Assembly: GCA_050084985.1 (NCBI GenBank)
Contig: JBITNC010000001.1
Span: forward strand, 198,834,001 to 198,898,000
Length of the DNA stretch: 64,000 nt
Origin: Nageia nagi
Taxonomy: Eukaryota; Pinophyta
Direction of reading: 5' to 3'
The notes beneath the pieces were generated by a model. The model saw only the letters and a list, made by a program, of their open reading frames with translations, made no database searches and was not told where the DNA came from. Positions 46,320 through 58,979 of this stretch are shown here, piece after piece; position 1 is the first letter of the stretch, and each line of letters begins with the position of its first letter. A program made the translations under genes and the position numbers.

Positions 46320-47289
46320 AATAGAAATCCCTTTTTCAAATTCACTGCTAAATCTTGTTGATTACCCTAAACTTAACATACTTTATCATCAACCATCCAC
46401 TCATCCATCTCTATTCTTATGCTCGACACTCTTCCTTGCTTCTAGCTAAGAGATGTCACTCCATTCTAGCACCATTGTTGGGATCATCTTCCCATTTCAT
46501 GTTAAATTTTATGCCCACATTCTACTCTTTTCATGCATGTAATAATATTGTTTATCACTATGTGCAATAAAGCATAAATTATCATAAATCCACCTTGGGT
46601 AAAATTAGTCAAAATCAAAATAAAATGGTCAATAAATTTTGTATTAACTACTATGTTTTACAAAATTATTCCTCTTTTTCCCATGGATGTGGCATAGGCC
46701 TATTAGTTCTTTACTTTTCTAAAAATTACTTCCTTAATCTAACAACAATGCCACATTCCTAGAGTTGTCTCTATGTCATAATGAGAATTTAAAGTATGCT
46801 TTCTTCTCCGTACTTTATTTGCATGCTTAAATATAGAAAAATATGCTTACTTTTCATTTAATTGCTCAAAAAGTTAATGAACTTTCATTTCACATTTCAT
46901 TTTTGACATAATCATAAAGGCATTTCAAAAATGTTATTTTTATTATTTTTCATGTCATAAATGCATATCATTATCAAGCTTATCTACATGAATTGCTTAA
47001 CTATTCGAGATAAAATTGCTATATCAATAACATTATCTATCAAATGCTAGATTTTTTTGTTAATTATTTATCAATGAATATTGTTGCTTTTTAGTACACA
47101 TTGCATTAAAAATGGCATCCTGCTTATCAAATACATGTTGGTTATCTTGCTTATCATGTTTCACTTAACAAATGCTAATCAAAATATTAACTTGATTAAA
47201 TGTTGGATTATCAAAATCTTGATTATCATTCTTAAATGGATGCTTATCCTACCAAATGCTTATCACATGGTTAAATTATTTTTCATATC
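46320..47289. other. Element C interior upstream of antisense unit, no gene seen
   Basis: AT-rich. Small ORFs at 46355-46570 and 47081-47497 have no recognisable content; the latter runs into the 3'UTR repeats. Confidence 0.4.
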
Positions 47290-47998
47290 ATATTATTGCT
47301 TAACTTTGGCCTCCTTTGTAAGGAAGGGGAACTTTTATCAGCAAATCCATGGAAGCATGATGGATTGGGGCACCAAGCTAGTCACTCATATCATTAGCCT
47401 CCTTTGTAAGCAAGGGGCACTCTTATCAGTAAATCCATGGAAGCATGGTGTCTTGGGAAACCAAGCTGATCATTCTTATCCTTTGACACCTTTATAAGAA
47501 AGGTTCAATCTTATCATTTGACATCTTTGTAAGGAAGGGTCATTCTTATCATTTTGTACCTTTGTAAGGAAGGGTCATTCATATCAAAATCCATGGAAAC
47601 ATGGTGGTTTAGGAAACCAAGATGGTTAATCTAAACTATTTATCATCTTCATCTTGGTGGGTAAGTTACCAATGATAGGTTTGCCTTCTTATTATAATTT
47701 CTATATCATGATGTTTAATGTTTATATTTGAAATATATTATGTAAAAATGTTTCTTTTCTAAGCTCTTTTTAGGTATATTTTTTTTTGCTTTGGATTTCT
47801 CCTATGATGAGAGGCCATCATGTTGTAACCAAGTCAAAGAGTAGGCATAACATAAGCAAAAAAATAGGGCATCCAAAGCCATCACTATGTCATAATTTTT
47901 TAAAGAGTATCTTCTTACTTTTATTATTATACTTTGAATTCATGCTTTGATTTTATGTTATATGAAAAGCATCAAAAACATATTCAAATTGGGGCATC
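47290..47998 (+). repeat. Element C 3'UTR with repeated hairpin blocks
   Basis: An 88-bp unit starting CCTCCTTTGTAAGG is tandemly repeated (about 47308 and 47397), then roughly 36-bp units with CCTTTGTAAGGAAGGGTCAT. The hairpins TTGG-GGCA-CCAA (47365-47376), CTTGG-GAAA-CCAAG (47452-47465) and a decayed form at 47606-47620 lie between them. The same layout occurs at 7697-8331 and, reversed, at 15744-16030. Confidence 0.75.
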
Positions 47999-48727
47999 TG
48001 TTAATACCTAAAAAGGAATTTTTATTTAATTTGAATATATTTTTAAATATTCAAAATGATCAATTTAATTTATCTTATAATTGCTCTTTTTCATGTGCAC
48101 TCTCATCTACCTTTATGTTTTATAGTAACAGGTTGGCTCAGTAACACAATAAGCCTAAGGAAAAGCCTTAGCACTAGACCTATTGCCTATAAAGGTGGAG
48201 GGGTTGTGCATGATCAAAGATATGACATGACATGACATAATCATGAATCCTTGATAGGTCACAATATATTTGTGTCAATCTTGATCGATGTTTCTAAATG
48301 CCACCTATCATCTTTGGATTTTTTTATTCTTTGATATCTACATTCTTGCAATCTTTCATCCCCCCTCACAATATATAATTACCACATCAAAGGTGGGACA
48401 ATGACATGTAGCAAAAGGGAGAGGTATGCTAGAACTATAATTGGGCCTCATTGTTGGGTTCCTAGTATGGTCATTGGGTTGAGGTTGGGTTGGTGGCTTC
48501 ATGTTTTGAGGAAGCTCATCATTGTTCCTCTTTCAATCAAATTTTGCCTTCATTTATGTTCACAAGTAAAGTATAGATTTGTATCTTCTGTTAATCCAAT
48601 TTTGATAGTCTAAGGTCAAGGAGGTTATTATCATCATCCATGTCATCAATTTCCTTCTTTTCATAAATAATTGGTAACTTTAAATATTTTGTAAATAACC
48701 CTAATAATTATTATTTTGGTTATAACA
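47999..48727 (+). repeat. 3' LTR of element C
   Basis: It starts TGTTAATACCTAAAAAGGAA and ends TTTGGTTATAACA; length is 729 bp. The partner is 19854-20578. The ORF 48401-48613 inside is not a gene. Confidence 0.85.
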
Positions 48728-49556
48728 ACTTTCTTCAATAGTTATCTTTAATGAAATCATGAGAGCTAGGGTGTGTTTTCTTCATCAATATGGATTACAA
48801 CTGATAAAAACTCATCCATGACTATAAGAAATATGCCACAACTTGAGGAATCCCCATGGATTCAAATAAAACCCACATAAAATACATAGCCAAGGGGTTG
48901 TGATAACTACATAATGATGCCCACAATAATCCATGATGATGAGATACCATGCTATCAACACTCTCACAACAACCTATCGATGGAATGATAGCAAGAAATA
49001 CTATGTACAACAAAAAACCTAGTATATTCTTTTTATGAAACCCTCAAATAGCTTGAGAAAAAATAAAAAATACAATGGCATTAGGTTAATTCTCAACCTC
49101 CAAAAGTAGACAACAAATTACACAACATCTAGTGCATTACATGTTGTCAGATCAATCAACACACCACAAAACCCTACCCACATTAGATACTAAAAGTTCT
49201 AATGATTTTTTACTTGAATTTAATGTTTTATATTATGTGGGTCTTAGGGTAAGGTTTATATAAAAGAATAATTTTTAATTTTAGGTATTAGATATCTAAG
49301 TTAGTCTTATTTTCTTATTTTTCTTTCAAAATAATACTAACTTATTTTTAAATAATTTTTGCAGACTCATATTCAAACTTAAAAAGGAGTTCCTTTTCTT
49401 AACTAAGAAAAAGGCTTGTCTCATGGTTAGTGAGTCACAAAAGCTCCTTAGTAAATCTACAATCACATAAAATATTTAAAAAAATTATCACTTAAATAAT
49501 AAACATTTTACCAAAAAAAATATAATAAGAAAATCAATAGAAGTTGGTGTATGACA
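48728..49556 (-). repeat. 3' LTR of element G (truncated)
   Basis: On the minus strand it starts TGTCATACACCAACTTC at 49556. It aligns with 56087-56882 (shared AAATATGCCACAACTTGAGG, with CCCCATGG following). It is truncated at the C junction. The minus ORF 48822-49013 is LTR sequence. Confidence 0.8.
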
Positions 49557-50800
49557 TACTTGTCCTCTTAGCTTAAACTCAATCTCTTGAGTTTGATTGT
49601 TCAGCTACTAATAAATCAATGAACTCTTGTTTGGTGTCTTTAACCTTCTCCTAAGTAGCAATGTGTTCATCAAATTAATCCCACTAAAATAATTATTCAT
49701 CAATTTCTTGAGTCCTAAGTGTTCTAGATTGGAATCCCAAGATTTTTACTAGTTTAACTTCGATGGAGAGAGAATATATCATATGTAGCTTATCCACATC
49801 CTAAACATGAATTAGATATGGAACATAAGCTTTCAAAAGTGATACATGAGACACATTATCAATCTTGAATAAATTAGTTGGAAGTTCCAGTTTATATACA
49901 ATTGGATTCACTTTTTGAAGGATTATGAATGGACCAAGAAACTTTATTTCCAATTTGGAAGTTTTCATTAAATGTTTGCCAGGTTTTTCTCTTAAAAATA
50001 CTTTTTCACCAACTTTGAATTCACTAGAATTTTTCTTAAGATCATTCATGCTCTTGTATCTATCTAAATTTTCCTTTAGTTTGCATTGAATATCCTTAAG
50101 TTGGGTTTCCATTTTAAGTAATAGTTTTGGTTCAATGGTAACTCTATCATCCAAATTATCCCAAGAGATAGGTGTTCTACATCTTTTTCCATAGAAAGAT
50201 TCAAATGGCACCATCCCTAGATATTTCTAGACTGCATTATTGTACATAAATTAAATTATATGCAAATATTCTTTCCATTTTTTGGTATTCTTCATATAAT
50301 ACTGAAGTTAATTTTAATGTATTCTAAAATTTGATTAACTCACTCAGTTTGTATATCAATTTTAGAGTGGTAGGTAATGGTAAAGTTAAGTTTAATTCCT
50401 ACCTCTTTATGCAGAGCTTGCCAAAATTCTAAGGTAAATTTACTATCATGATTTGACACTAAACTCTTAGGAAACTCATGTAATCTAAAAACTTTCTTCA
50501 TCATCATTAGTGTTTGCTGGAATGCAATGAGAAACCTTTATGATCTAGTCAATAACTACGATGATGGAATCATGGTGGAATTCAGTTTTTGGTAAACCTA
50601 TAATTAAATCCATACTTATCAATTTCTACTTTTGAGAAGGAATCTCAAGGGATTATAAACTGCTAGCAGGCCTAACTCTTTTAGTTTTAACCTTTTGACA
50701 TTCAAGACACTTAGCCACATACTCAATTATATCCTTCTTCATACCATGCCAATAATATTGTTTCTTAGCATTTTAACTCATTTTTATTTATTCTAAGATA
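49557..50800 (-). pseudogene. pol: Element G integrase with C-terminal chromodomain
   Basis: On the minus strand the zinc region ends EYVAKCLECQKVKTKRVRPA (the CxxC is kept) and the core begins LISMDLIIGLPKTEF (first Asp kept). The open 137-codon stretch 50214-49801 is the C-terminal part: MVPFESFYGKRCRTPISWDN, VGEKVFLREKPGKHLMK, IDNVSHVSLLKAYVPY. Just after it, at about 49750-49600, a chromodomain-like segment reads RTLRTQEIDE then QWD-type and HIAT-EKVKDTKQEFIDLL, with aromatic positions partly lost to stops. Chromodomains steer integration to marked chromatin. A purine tract GAGGACAAG (minus strand) at about 49558-49566 precedes the LTR. Confidence 0.85.
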
Positions 50801-52290
50801 TTTTCTCATATTTCCCTTTGAAATAATGACTATTCTATCTTAAAAATATAGTAAACCATCATCCTTGACAAAGAAACCTTTCTACAAACCCTATCAAATC
50901 CTTTCTTTTTTATTTATGCAAAAAGTATCACGTGTTTGATAGCTAAAGACTACTTTTTATATTATACTTATAACTTGATATTGACATCAAATTATACCTT
51001 TTTCTACTAAGAGCATCAATAAATTTATTCTCTTTTCCTTTTATATATTCAATTTGTAAATCATATTCTACCCTAAATTCTATCCAATGACATTGTCTTG
51101 CATTGAGCATGGGTTGGGTGAATAAATATTACAAGCTATGATGATCAATTTTTAAACAAAAGGGTCTATCTAGTAAATAATGTCACCACATTTTGAGTAC
51201 ATGCACTATTGTTGCAAGTTCTAGGTCATAAGTAGAATAATTATTTTAATGATCCTTGAGCTTACATGATTTGTAAGCTATAATTGAACCTTCTTACATA
51301 AGCACACCTCCTAAACCTTCAATGCATGCAACATTGCACACAATAAAATTTTTTGAGGATAAGGAAGTTTAAGTATATAGGCTAAATTTAAACTTTACTT
51401 TAAGATTTTGAAGGCTATTTTTAATTTTTAATTCCAAATGAATTTATTTCCTTTTCACTGCAACTAAGTTATGGGATAAGCTATTTTTGAGAAATCTTTT
51501 ACAAATTTACGAAAATAATTTGCAAGTCCCATAAAAACTATAAATTTCTAAAATATTTCTTATAATTGGCCAATCCATAACTACCACCACCTTTTTATGG
51601 TCTATAGCAAGCTCTTTTTCTCATATGATATATCCTAGATAGTGGACTTATGAGGTAAAGAACTCACATTTAGATAGTTTTCTATAAAGTTGATTTTTTC
51701 TAAGGACTTCTAAGGTGAGCTTTAGATAGTGTTTATGTTGTTCAATACTCTAAAAATAAATTAGGATGTCATCAAGGAATAATAATATAAACTTATCTAA
51801 GTATTTTATGAAGATACTATTCATTAAAGTCATAAAGGCTTATGGAGCAGTTGTTAGACTAAAAGATAAAATAATAAACTCATAATGACCATAACAAGTT
51901 CTAAAAGTTTTTTAAAATGTATCTTGATCCTCAATCCTAAGCTGGTGATACATGAATCTAAGATCTATCTTTGAGAATACACAAACATCTTTCAATTGGT
52001 CAAATAGATCATCTATCCTAGGAAGACAATATCTATTTATAACGGTCACAACTTATTAAACATTATGTAGTCAATACAGAGCGTCATAGTTCCATCCTTA
52101 TTCTTAACAAATAGACATGGTGCACCCCAATATGACACACTAGTTTTAATCTTTATCCTTTGTATAGTAATTCTTGTAATTATAATTTCAATTCTTGCAT
52201 TTCCAAGGTGGCCATGCAATAGGGAACTCTAGTTATATGTTTAGCTCTTGGTATCGAATATATAGAAAAATTGAACTCTCTTACTAGAGG
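50801..52290 (-). pseudogene. pol: Element G reverse transcriptase and RNase H
   Basis: On the minus strand from about 52280: [20 protein letters not shown] (the pre-RT RIxP.E..EL region), [16 protein letters not shown], the RT active site FLDDIL near 51760-51775, the thumb GLANYFRKFVKDFSKIAYPI, FIWN...AFKILK, and an RNase H region to ~50950. Frame changes are frequent and each motif lies in a separate short stretch. The order RT, RNase H, integrase is Ty3/gypsy. Confidence 0.75.
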
Positions 52291-52900
52291 CATACCAAGA
52301 TGTTCATTTGAAAAAATATCTCTAAACTAATTTACAATTGGATAAAGTTGAAATGGATCAGATTTTTCATATTGATCACTAATATTAACATGGAAAACAA
52401 AAAGTTGACACCTTTTATTATTTGCTTAAACAAATAGTAAGATTGACAATGGATGGATACTAATATTTTTCTTAATGCTATGCAACCACTTTTTCTCCAT
52501 TATTTTTGTTGACCTTAATTGATGTTAAAGGTATGTTAACGTTTTAACTTGATGCAACAAATCTAGTCCTAGGATGACTTCATAACATGGTAGTGGTACT
52601 ACATGCGAATGAGTTTTAGATTCATAACTAGGTAAGGTTATCTTAATATTTGGCATAAATTTTCTAACGTTACAATTTTGGATAGAATAAAATTTACATT
52701 CTACGGTTCATGCATAATTTTAGGTTTTATTGAAATTTTATATAATATGTAAGAAGAAAGAAAGACTTTTGTTGCTCCATACTCAATCAAAATAGAGGTC
52801 TATTGATCAAAAATGTTACCTTTAATCATAATGATGAAAACCTCACTATCCAAGTTTTGCTTGTTGGTAGCTGCATATATGTAATGATTCTCCTTTGGAG
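52291..52900 (-). pseudogene. pol: Element G protease
   Basis: On the minus strand the active-site region near 52790-52760 reads TSILIEYGATKVFLSS; the family has D-S-G-A-T, so the catalytic Asp is Glu. Further on, LPCYEVILGLDLLHQVKTLT at about 52590-52530 matches the conserved C-terminal ILGMDWL motif of Ty3/gypsy retropepsins. Inactive. Confidence 0.75.
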
Positions 52901-53745
52901 TTAATTTATCTCCATTGTTAGCTTCCTTATTTGGATATTGGGAAAGGTAGTGTGGTCCTCCACAATGGAAGCACTCGAGTTTTGTACCTTTTTTATCAAC
53001 ATTATTTTCATTTGGATTGGGCTTATTTCTTTTTACATCTCCATTAGAATCTTGTACTTGGTATTGCTTTTTACCAAATTTATTTTGATGATTATTGAAA
53101 CCTTGATCCTTTTTATCATGTTTCTTTTCGTATTTAGCTTGTTTATTATTTTGGTTCTCAATCCATCAAAGATGACTTGGACTCTTTTTCTTATCCTCCT
53201 AATCAAATTTAGTAGCTCTAAACTATTTAGATGTTATGTTTATAATGGTTAGGTTTAGCTCTTCTATTTTTGCAAGATTGAAGGCATTTTGAATTGTATC
53301 AAGTTCATGGAGATTAATAAATGTTCTAATTCTTGTTTCTAAACCCAAAATGAACCTGTATATTTAACTTTTCATCTTTTTCAATAGTGGGCATGTATTT
53401 AAGAAGTTTTATATATTATTAGAGGTAAGCTTCAACTGTGAGATTTTTTTGTTTAAATATGAAAAATTCATTTTATCGCTTAGCATAATATTGATTTGTC
53501 AAGTACTTATCCTTGAAAAGTATAGCAAACTCATTCCAATATACATTAATGATATGTTTAACATAGTTTGTGAGAAACATATACCACTATTCTAATGCAA
53601 ATTTACTAGGGAGTATTAACTCTACCCCTACCTCTCCCCTTCCTCTACCAGAACCCCTAATTCCACCTTTCACTCTTCAAGTCTCAACCATTTTCTTTTA
53701 TAAGCAAAATACTTATTGAGCATATCAAGGTATGCAAATAAGAAT
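52901..53745 (-). pseudogene. gag: Element G gag
   Basis: On the minus strand a Gly/Arg-rich segment (GSGRGRGEVGVELI) is followed by the capsid region (VYWNEFAILFKDKYLTNQYY) and a knuckle near 52990-52940 reading ECFHCGGPHYLSQYPN, where the last Cys is Tyr. The plus-strand ORF 52938-53252 across this region is a shadow. It begins just below the PBS. Confidence 0.75.
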
Positions 53746-53748
53746 TTA

Positions 53749-53761
53749 GGTTTTGATACCA
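53749..53761 (-). other. Primer binding site of element G
   Basis: The minus strand reads TGGTATCAAAACC, close to the initiator-Met site TGGTATCAGAGCC, two bases after the LTR end. Confidence 0.8.
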
Positions 53762-53763
53762 TA

Positions 53764-54797
53764 TGTAAGATACTAAAGTTCCATGGTAAATAAATTCAAA
53801 TGCACATTAATGATAACATAGTTTTTTTTTTTAATATTTATCCATACAATCATGATTTCAACATGTGAGGACTAAGATTTACTTTATCATTTAAGATAAT
53901 GTTGCATTCATAGTAATCTTTAATAAATGAAGTCTTTACCAAATATTCATACATTCCAAAATAATTTATGATTAGAATCTTCTCTTGATTCTCAGTGCAC
54001 AACTTCATTCCATTTATGGGTTTCAATAATATTCCTTTCAATAGGAACCATAGTACACATCACACATATTGTTATCATTAAGTATATTATTTGAATAAAA
54101 ATGGGGTTATTCCTATTATTTTTCTAGATTTCCCATCTACCCATTTATTGCCTATAGATCCATATTTAAATATTTTAGTCATATCTTTTATCCCATGGCA
54201 ATATTAATAAAAACCTTTTAGGATGGTTAAACTCGATGTCAACCTTTATGACTCTACATTAATGGTTCTATTATTTAACTTGGATCATAGTTAAATATAC
54301 TTATCATAGGATTCATTATAAAATCCATAGTATATCTTAGTAATTTGTATTTAGGTCATGTTTAAAATTTCTTGTATTAGTTGATTATATCATCAATTGT
54401 ATGGTAATGGGATTATTATGTCCCAACATTGGATAATCTACTAACTAAAATTTAGTAGCATTAAATATTAAGAGTAACTAATGAGTTTTAGATGTATTAA
54501 TTATGATCCATTACTATTGTAATACAGTTTTATCAAAAAATATATTTATTCCTTCCAATCCTTGGAACTGTGAGTGATTTATTTAAAATGCAATAAACTT
54601 TGAATCGATAACTCTATCTTAAGTAACAAGCTTAAATTAATAGATTTATTTCATTTAATCTAGATACAATCCTTATACCATTCATCTTAGTTTAAGTACT
54701 AGTCTCATATGAATGTCAATATCCTTAAGATGATCACCATTAACTCAAATTTTTCATCTTTACACTAAATGATAAATTATTTAGGTAAAAGAAATTT

Positions 54798-54844
<47 letters not shown>

Positions 54845-56882
54845 ATGTATATTATTTTCTCATACTAATTACTATTTCAATCATAGTAAATAATTATATT
54901 AGGGTCATATTAAAACTCAAGGTTTACACATAGTGTATGATTATAAGACAAATTGATATATTTTAACTCAATGTTCATCAATAGTAACAACCTAATTCCT
55001 AGATAACAAAGAGATTACTATAATATATTCCATTAATTAATGACTTGTATAATGGATCAAGTCTTTTAAACATTACAACTGAGTTGAACATCATTCAATA
55101 TAAGAAGATGAGGTACAATAAACATTAAAAGTTTAAGTTAAATTGTCTTCCTCTTTTCATCATTAATATATGAAAATTACCCAAAACTCCTTGACCAAAA
55201 ATATATTGAATACATTAGAATATATTCATCAACTATAAACAAGAGTTCAAAACATATATGAATCTATATACAAAAATCCAAAAACTTGATGACCATTACA
55301 AAAAATGAAATCCAAAAGACATCTAAATATCATTGTTAGAGCATTTCTTCACTGAAATCACTCATCCTCAAATTCCTAAACCATCACCTGTACTCAATAG
55401 TTAAAGAGGGTGAGATTTATATGAAATCTTAGTAAGGGTGACTAGTTTATTTCTCTGCAACCAAAATTGTTTATGATCTAATTACCAAATATATATAATA
55501 CTGAGTATAATATAAAACAATAACATTTCCAATTTACATTGTACCATTTATTTGTTCAATTTGAAATCTCATTACTTGGCTATAAATAATTGTTAACAAT
55601 ATTTTTATCTTAGTTTCTAGTTTCTATTATGTATTTTGGTTTCAGTTTAAGGTTTAGATGTAGGTAAAGGAGTTGTTGAAGGGTTCTAATAATACCCATT
55701 TCAACAAATTGAGTATACACCTTATAAGTTTATGAATCCATAATACATTAATTAAAAATGGTATGCAATATAAATCCATGAATATAATGATAGTATGCTC
55801 AAATGCAAAATATGAACAAATATTCACCATATAGTAAATATTTAATGCTTTTCTATGCTATAAGCCAATGTAATACTTCATATGCTTTCGAGAATACCTT
55901 TATATGTATTACATGCAAGTAATTGAAAATCCTAATACATAATTTGATAATAAATACAATAAAATATATCTCCCTAATTATAAGAATGTTAAGGATAATC
56001 CAATCAAAGCCAAACCTTGAGGAAAAACACCATGATGACTAGGTAGTCATAAGAGAGTTAGAACACCTCCAAGAAATCAAAGATCACTTCAGTAGTTACC
56101 TATAGTGAAATCATGAGAAATCCTTCAAATAAGGGTAATTTTCCTTCATCAATGTTGATGATAACTAATAACAACCCACCCATGATGATAAGAAATATGC
56201 CACAACTTGAGGAATCCCCATGGCTTCAAATAAAACCCACATAAAATGTATAGCAAAGGGGTTATGAATAACTACATAGTGATGCCCATAAAAATCCATG
56301 ATGGCAAGATACTAGCAAGAAACACCATGTACAATACACAACCTAGGGCATTATTCTTGTGAAACCTTCAAATAGCTTGAGATAAAAATAAGAAACATAA
56401 TGGCATTAGGGTTAGTTACCTCTTCCAAAATTAGATGATAGATCACATGCCACTTAGTGCATTGCATGTCATTAGATCAATCAACATGCCAAAACACCCT
56501 CCCCACATTAGACACTACAAGTTCTAATGACTTTTCCCTTGAATTTAATCATTTAAAGCATGTAGGTCTTAGGATAAAGTTTAGGTAAAATAATAGTGTA
56601 TAGGTTTAGGTCTTAGGTATTTAAGTTAGTTTTTTTTTTCTTATTTTTCTTTCAAAATAATACCAACTTATTTTTAATTATTTTTTTGTAGGTTCACATT
56701 CAAACTTAAAAAGGAAATTCTTTTCTTACCTAAGAAAAAGGTTTGCTTCATAGTTAGCAAGTCAAATAAGCTCCTTAGTAAATTTGTAATCATAATAAAT
56801 ATTTAAAAAAAATTACACTTAAATAATAAATATTTGACAATAAAAATATAAGAATAAAATCAATAAAAGGTAGTATATGATA
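53764..56882 (-). repeat. 5' LTR of element G (3.1 kb)
   Basis: On the minus strand it starts TATCATATACTACC at 56882 (TGTCATAC in the other LTR) and ends AGTATCTTACA at 53764, next to the PBS. Only its first ~800 bp have a partner in the window (48728-49556). It has no coding sequence; the minus ORF 53850-54041 is not supported. Confidence 0.7.
54798..54852 (+). repeat. (TA)n(TGTA)n compound microsatellite
   Basis: About eleven TA units followed by about six GTAT units inside the G LTR. Confidence 0.95.
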
Positions 56883-58640
56883 ATATATATTATAATTAAT
56901 TCATGTTGTTATGATTTAAAAATCAAATTGTATTTAACTTATAATTTAAAAATAAATTTTTGTATTAGTTAAATTCTATTTTATTTGTTTGTGCATTAGT
57001 AATAAAGGAAATGATTGATGCTTATATTGGTAGCTTAATTGATGAATAAATAGTAAATATTTTTGGACATAAAAAAAGAGAGTCTTTTTATTTCAAGTAA
57101 TTGCTTGAAAGTTGTGTTTAAGTCAATTGATGAGTTTGGAATAGAACTTCCAATTGATTGAGTTTCAAATTGAAAATTATTATGAAAATGGATAGTATGA
57201 TTATGAATGTTGAAAAATGCATAATAGAGTTTATGTAGAATCATGAATGCATTTATAAATCATATGAAAGTGTTAATTCGATTAACAAAATTTGTATCCA
57301 TGAAAGTGACTCAAATACCACCTCAATCTTAGAAGATGAAGAATTGAGATTGGAACAAAAAGGAGTCAAGAGCTTACTTATAATGTATTTGGAAAGTTAA
57401 ATGACTTATTGTAAAACTTTTGAAATTGCTACAATGTAAATATAAACTTTGTTATATTGATTCAGATAGATGCATTTTGATTATGAAAGTTATGTGGTAC
57501 TTATTGTGAATGCAATATTTATATTCCATTTTAATGTATTTATTATTACATGATTTTCAATTAAATGTATGAATGGAAAGATAAAATGTAATGATGAGGA
57601 TCTTAGAAGATAAATTAAAATTTTAATTTAAATGGGAATAATTTCACTCTATTATTTGTTATTATTTTAGAATTAAGTAAACTTGGATTGTAAATGATAC
57701 GTAAATTAGAGGAAGGTGCTTTTATGTTGATTTTGAACTTCTTAGAAAAATTAATGATGATTAAACTTAAAACCTAGAGAAAATAAGAAACTAAAGATAA
57801 AATGTTTGCACCAATGAGAATATCAGGCTTCACTTTGTAGTCTTGGTTTTGGATTCCCAAAAACTCCTATAATAGGATCCACATAAAGTGTACAATATCT
57901 TGATATTGGATGTGAACTAAAACTAGATTCTATAAGTTAATTAGTGAAATAAATGGACAAGTACCCTAAACCTACTTAAACTTATAAAATGGGATGTCTA
58001 GTTCTATCTAAACTTAAAACTAAGAAATGAAAACACCTAACTATAAAATAATAGGTAAGTTAATTCTAAAAAGTTGGTATCCACATGAGATATGAGCTGG
58101 CAGATATGATAGGTTAATTGGTGGCTTCTTTGATGAATTATAGGTAGTAAATAATGCATAAATAAATATTAGGGAGTGATATTGATGTTAATTTCCTATC
58201 ATGGGTGGTAATATGAAACTAATCCCTTAAGGCATATGCTTAGTTCACCTATATGGAGTAGCATGTAGAGTGAAGGGATGTGCATACCCCTTATTAGCTA
58301 GAGGGGCCCTAAGAAGTAACCCAATATCAAATGTGGTTGATATTTATTAAGTGTGGGAGATTTTTAAGGAATAAGCAATCACTTTGATTATTAAATCAAG
58401 GAAACTGATCATTCTCATCCAATTGAGGTTAGTTTGTAATGACTATGTTAAACTCAAATGTGGAATGTCGTAACCTACATTTAAAATTTAGAGGCATTTG
58501 AAATTAAAAAAATTGTATTATATTTTGGCTAGAATTAAAAGTACATTTAAATTTTGATAATTAAGGTACCCTAAACCTTGATATGCTCAATAGTTGTAAT
58601 CAAAGTTTGAAATTTGAGCCCTTTCTAGACCTTCTTACCA
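56883..58640. other. AT-rich sequence, no gene identified
   Basis: No domain or clear element boundary is seen. A less AT-rich patch at about 58090-58400 (for example AGAGGGGCCCTAAGAAG) resembles old LTR sequence but has no partner here. The ORF 57035-57244 on minus lacks support. Confidence 0.4.
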
Positions 58641-58649
58641 AGAGGGATC

Positions 58650-58930
58650 TTATCAGAAATATAATGGAAAAGAAGAAGTTTCCAAGTTTTGACATCATCC
58701 AAGCCATGAAGAATCCATTTAGCATAAAGTGTTGTACCTTAGAAATGATAGTCAATTAGGATCATACTTCCCAAATATTTTGACAAGCAATGTATTTTCT
58801 AGGCTACTTTGTGAAAACCCTTCTTATGAGAAGCGTTGGACTAGAGAAAATCTCTTAGTATCTTTTTTAGCTTCTTATAGCAATTTTACTAGGGAACCTA
58901 ATAGGAAGATCAATAGATATGAGTTGTAAC
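58650..58930 (+). pseudogene. Unidentified coding fragment
   Basis: A plus-strand stretch reads KKKFPSFDIIQAMKNPF in one frame and, from 58729 in another, YLRNDSQLGSYFPNILTSNV then ENPSYEKRWTRENLLVSFLA and RKINRYEL before a stop. Composition is that of a real protein rather than random AT-rich translation (many W, R, C, P). No family is recognised. It is short and has a frameshift, so it is a relic. Confidence 0.4.
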
Positions 58931-58979
58931 TATGATTCTAGAACATATATGAAACATGCATCAAGTTGATCATGTAAAT

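Larger units (their letters stand above)
19854..48727 (+). mobile_element. Element C: gag-bearing Tat-like LTR element with antisense gene, split by the copia insertion
   Basis: LTRs 19854-20578 and 47999-48727 are direct repeats. The interior has a PBS, a gag ORF on plus, a minus-strand gene-like unit, and a 3'UTR. With the 20.1 kb copia insertion and its duplicate TSD removed it would be about 8.7 kb. I find no RT, RNase H or integrase in the 20579-23067 or 43204-47998 interiors, so it is probably non-autonomous. LTR starts and 3'UTR match the other Tat-like pieces at 7697-9483. The flanks (GCATT, ACTTT) do not form a target duplication. Confidence 0.75.
48728..56882 (-). mobile_element. 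Element G: Ty3/gypsy chromovirus, 3' LTR truncated by element C
   Basis: On the minus strand: 5' LTR 56882-53764, PBS, gag, protease, RT, RNase H, integrase with chromodomain, purine tract, then the first ~830 bp of the 3' LTR. The 3' LTR stops exactly at the end of element C (48727), so C probably inserted into it and the rest lies elsewhere. A long LTR plus chromodomain suggests the Del/Tekay type; this is not proven. All ORFs are decayed. Confidence 0.8.

Noticed and set aside
47081-47497. 138-codon plus-strand ORF
   Set aside because: It runs from AT-rich spacer into the 3'UTR repeat blocks of element C; the similar region at 7697-7990 does not keep it as a gene.
52938-53252. 104-codon plus-strand ORF rich in Leu, Ile and Phe
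   Set aside because: It is the reverse reading of the G gag and knuckle region; the hydrophobic string is a by-product of the opposite strand.
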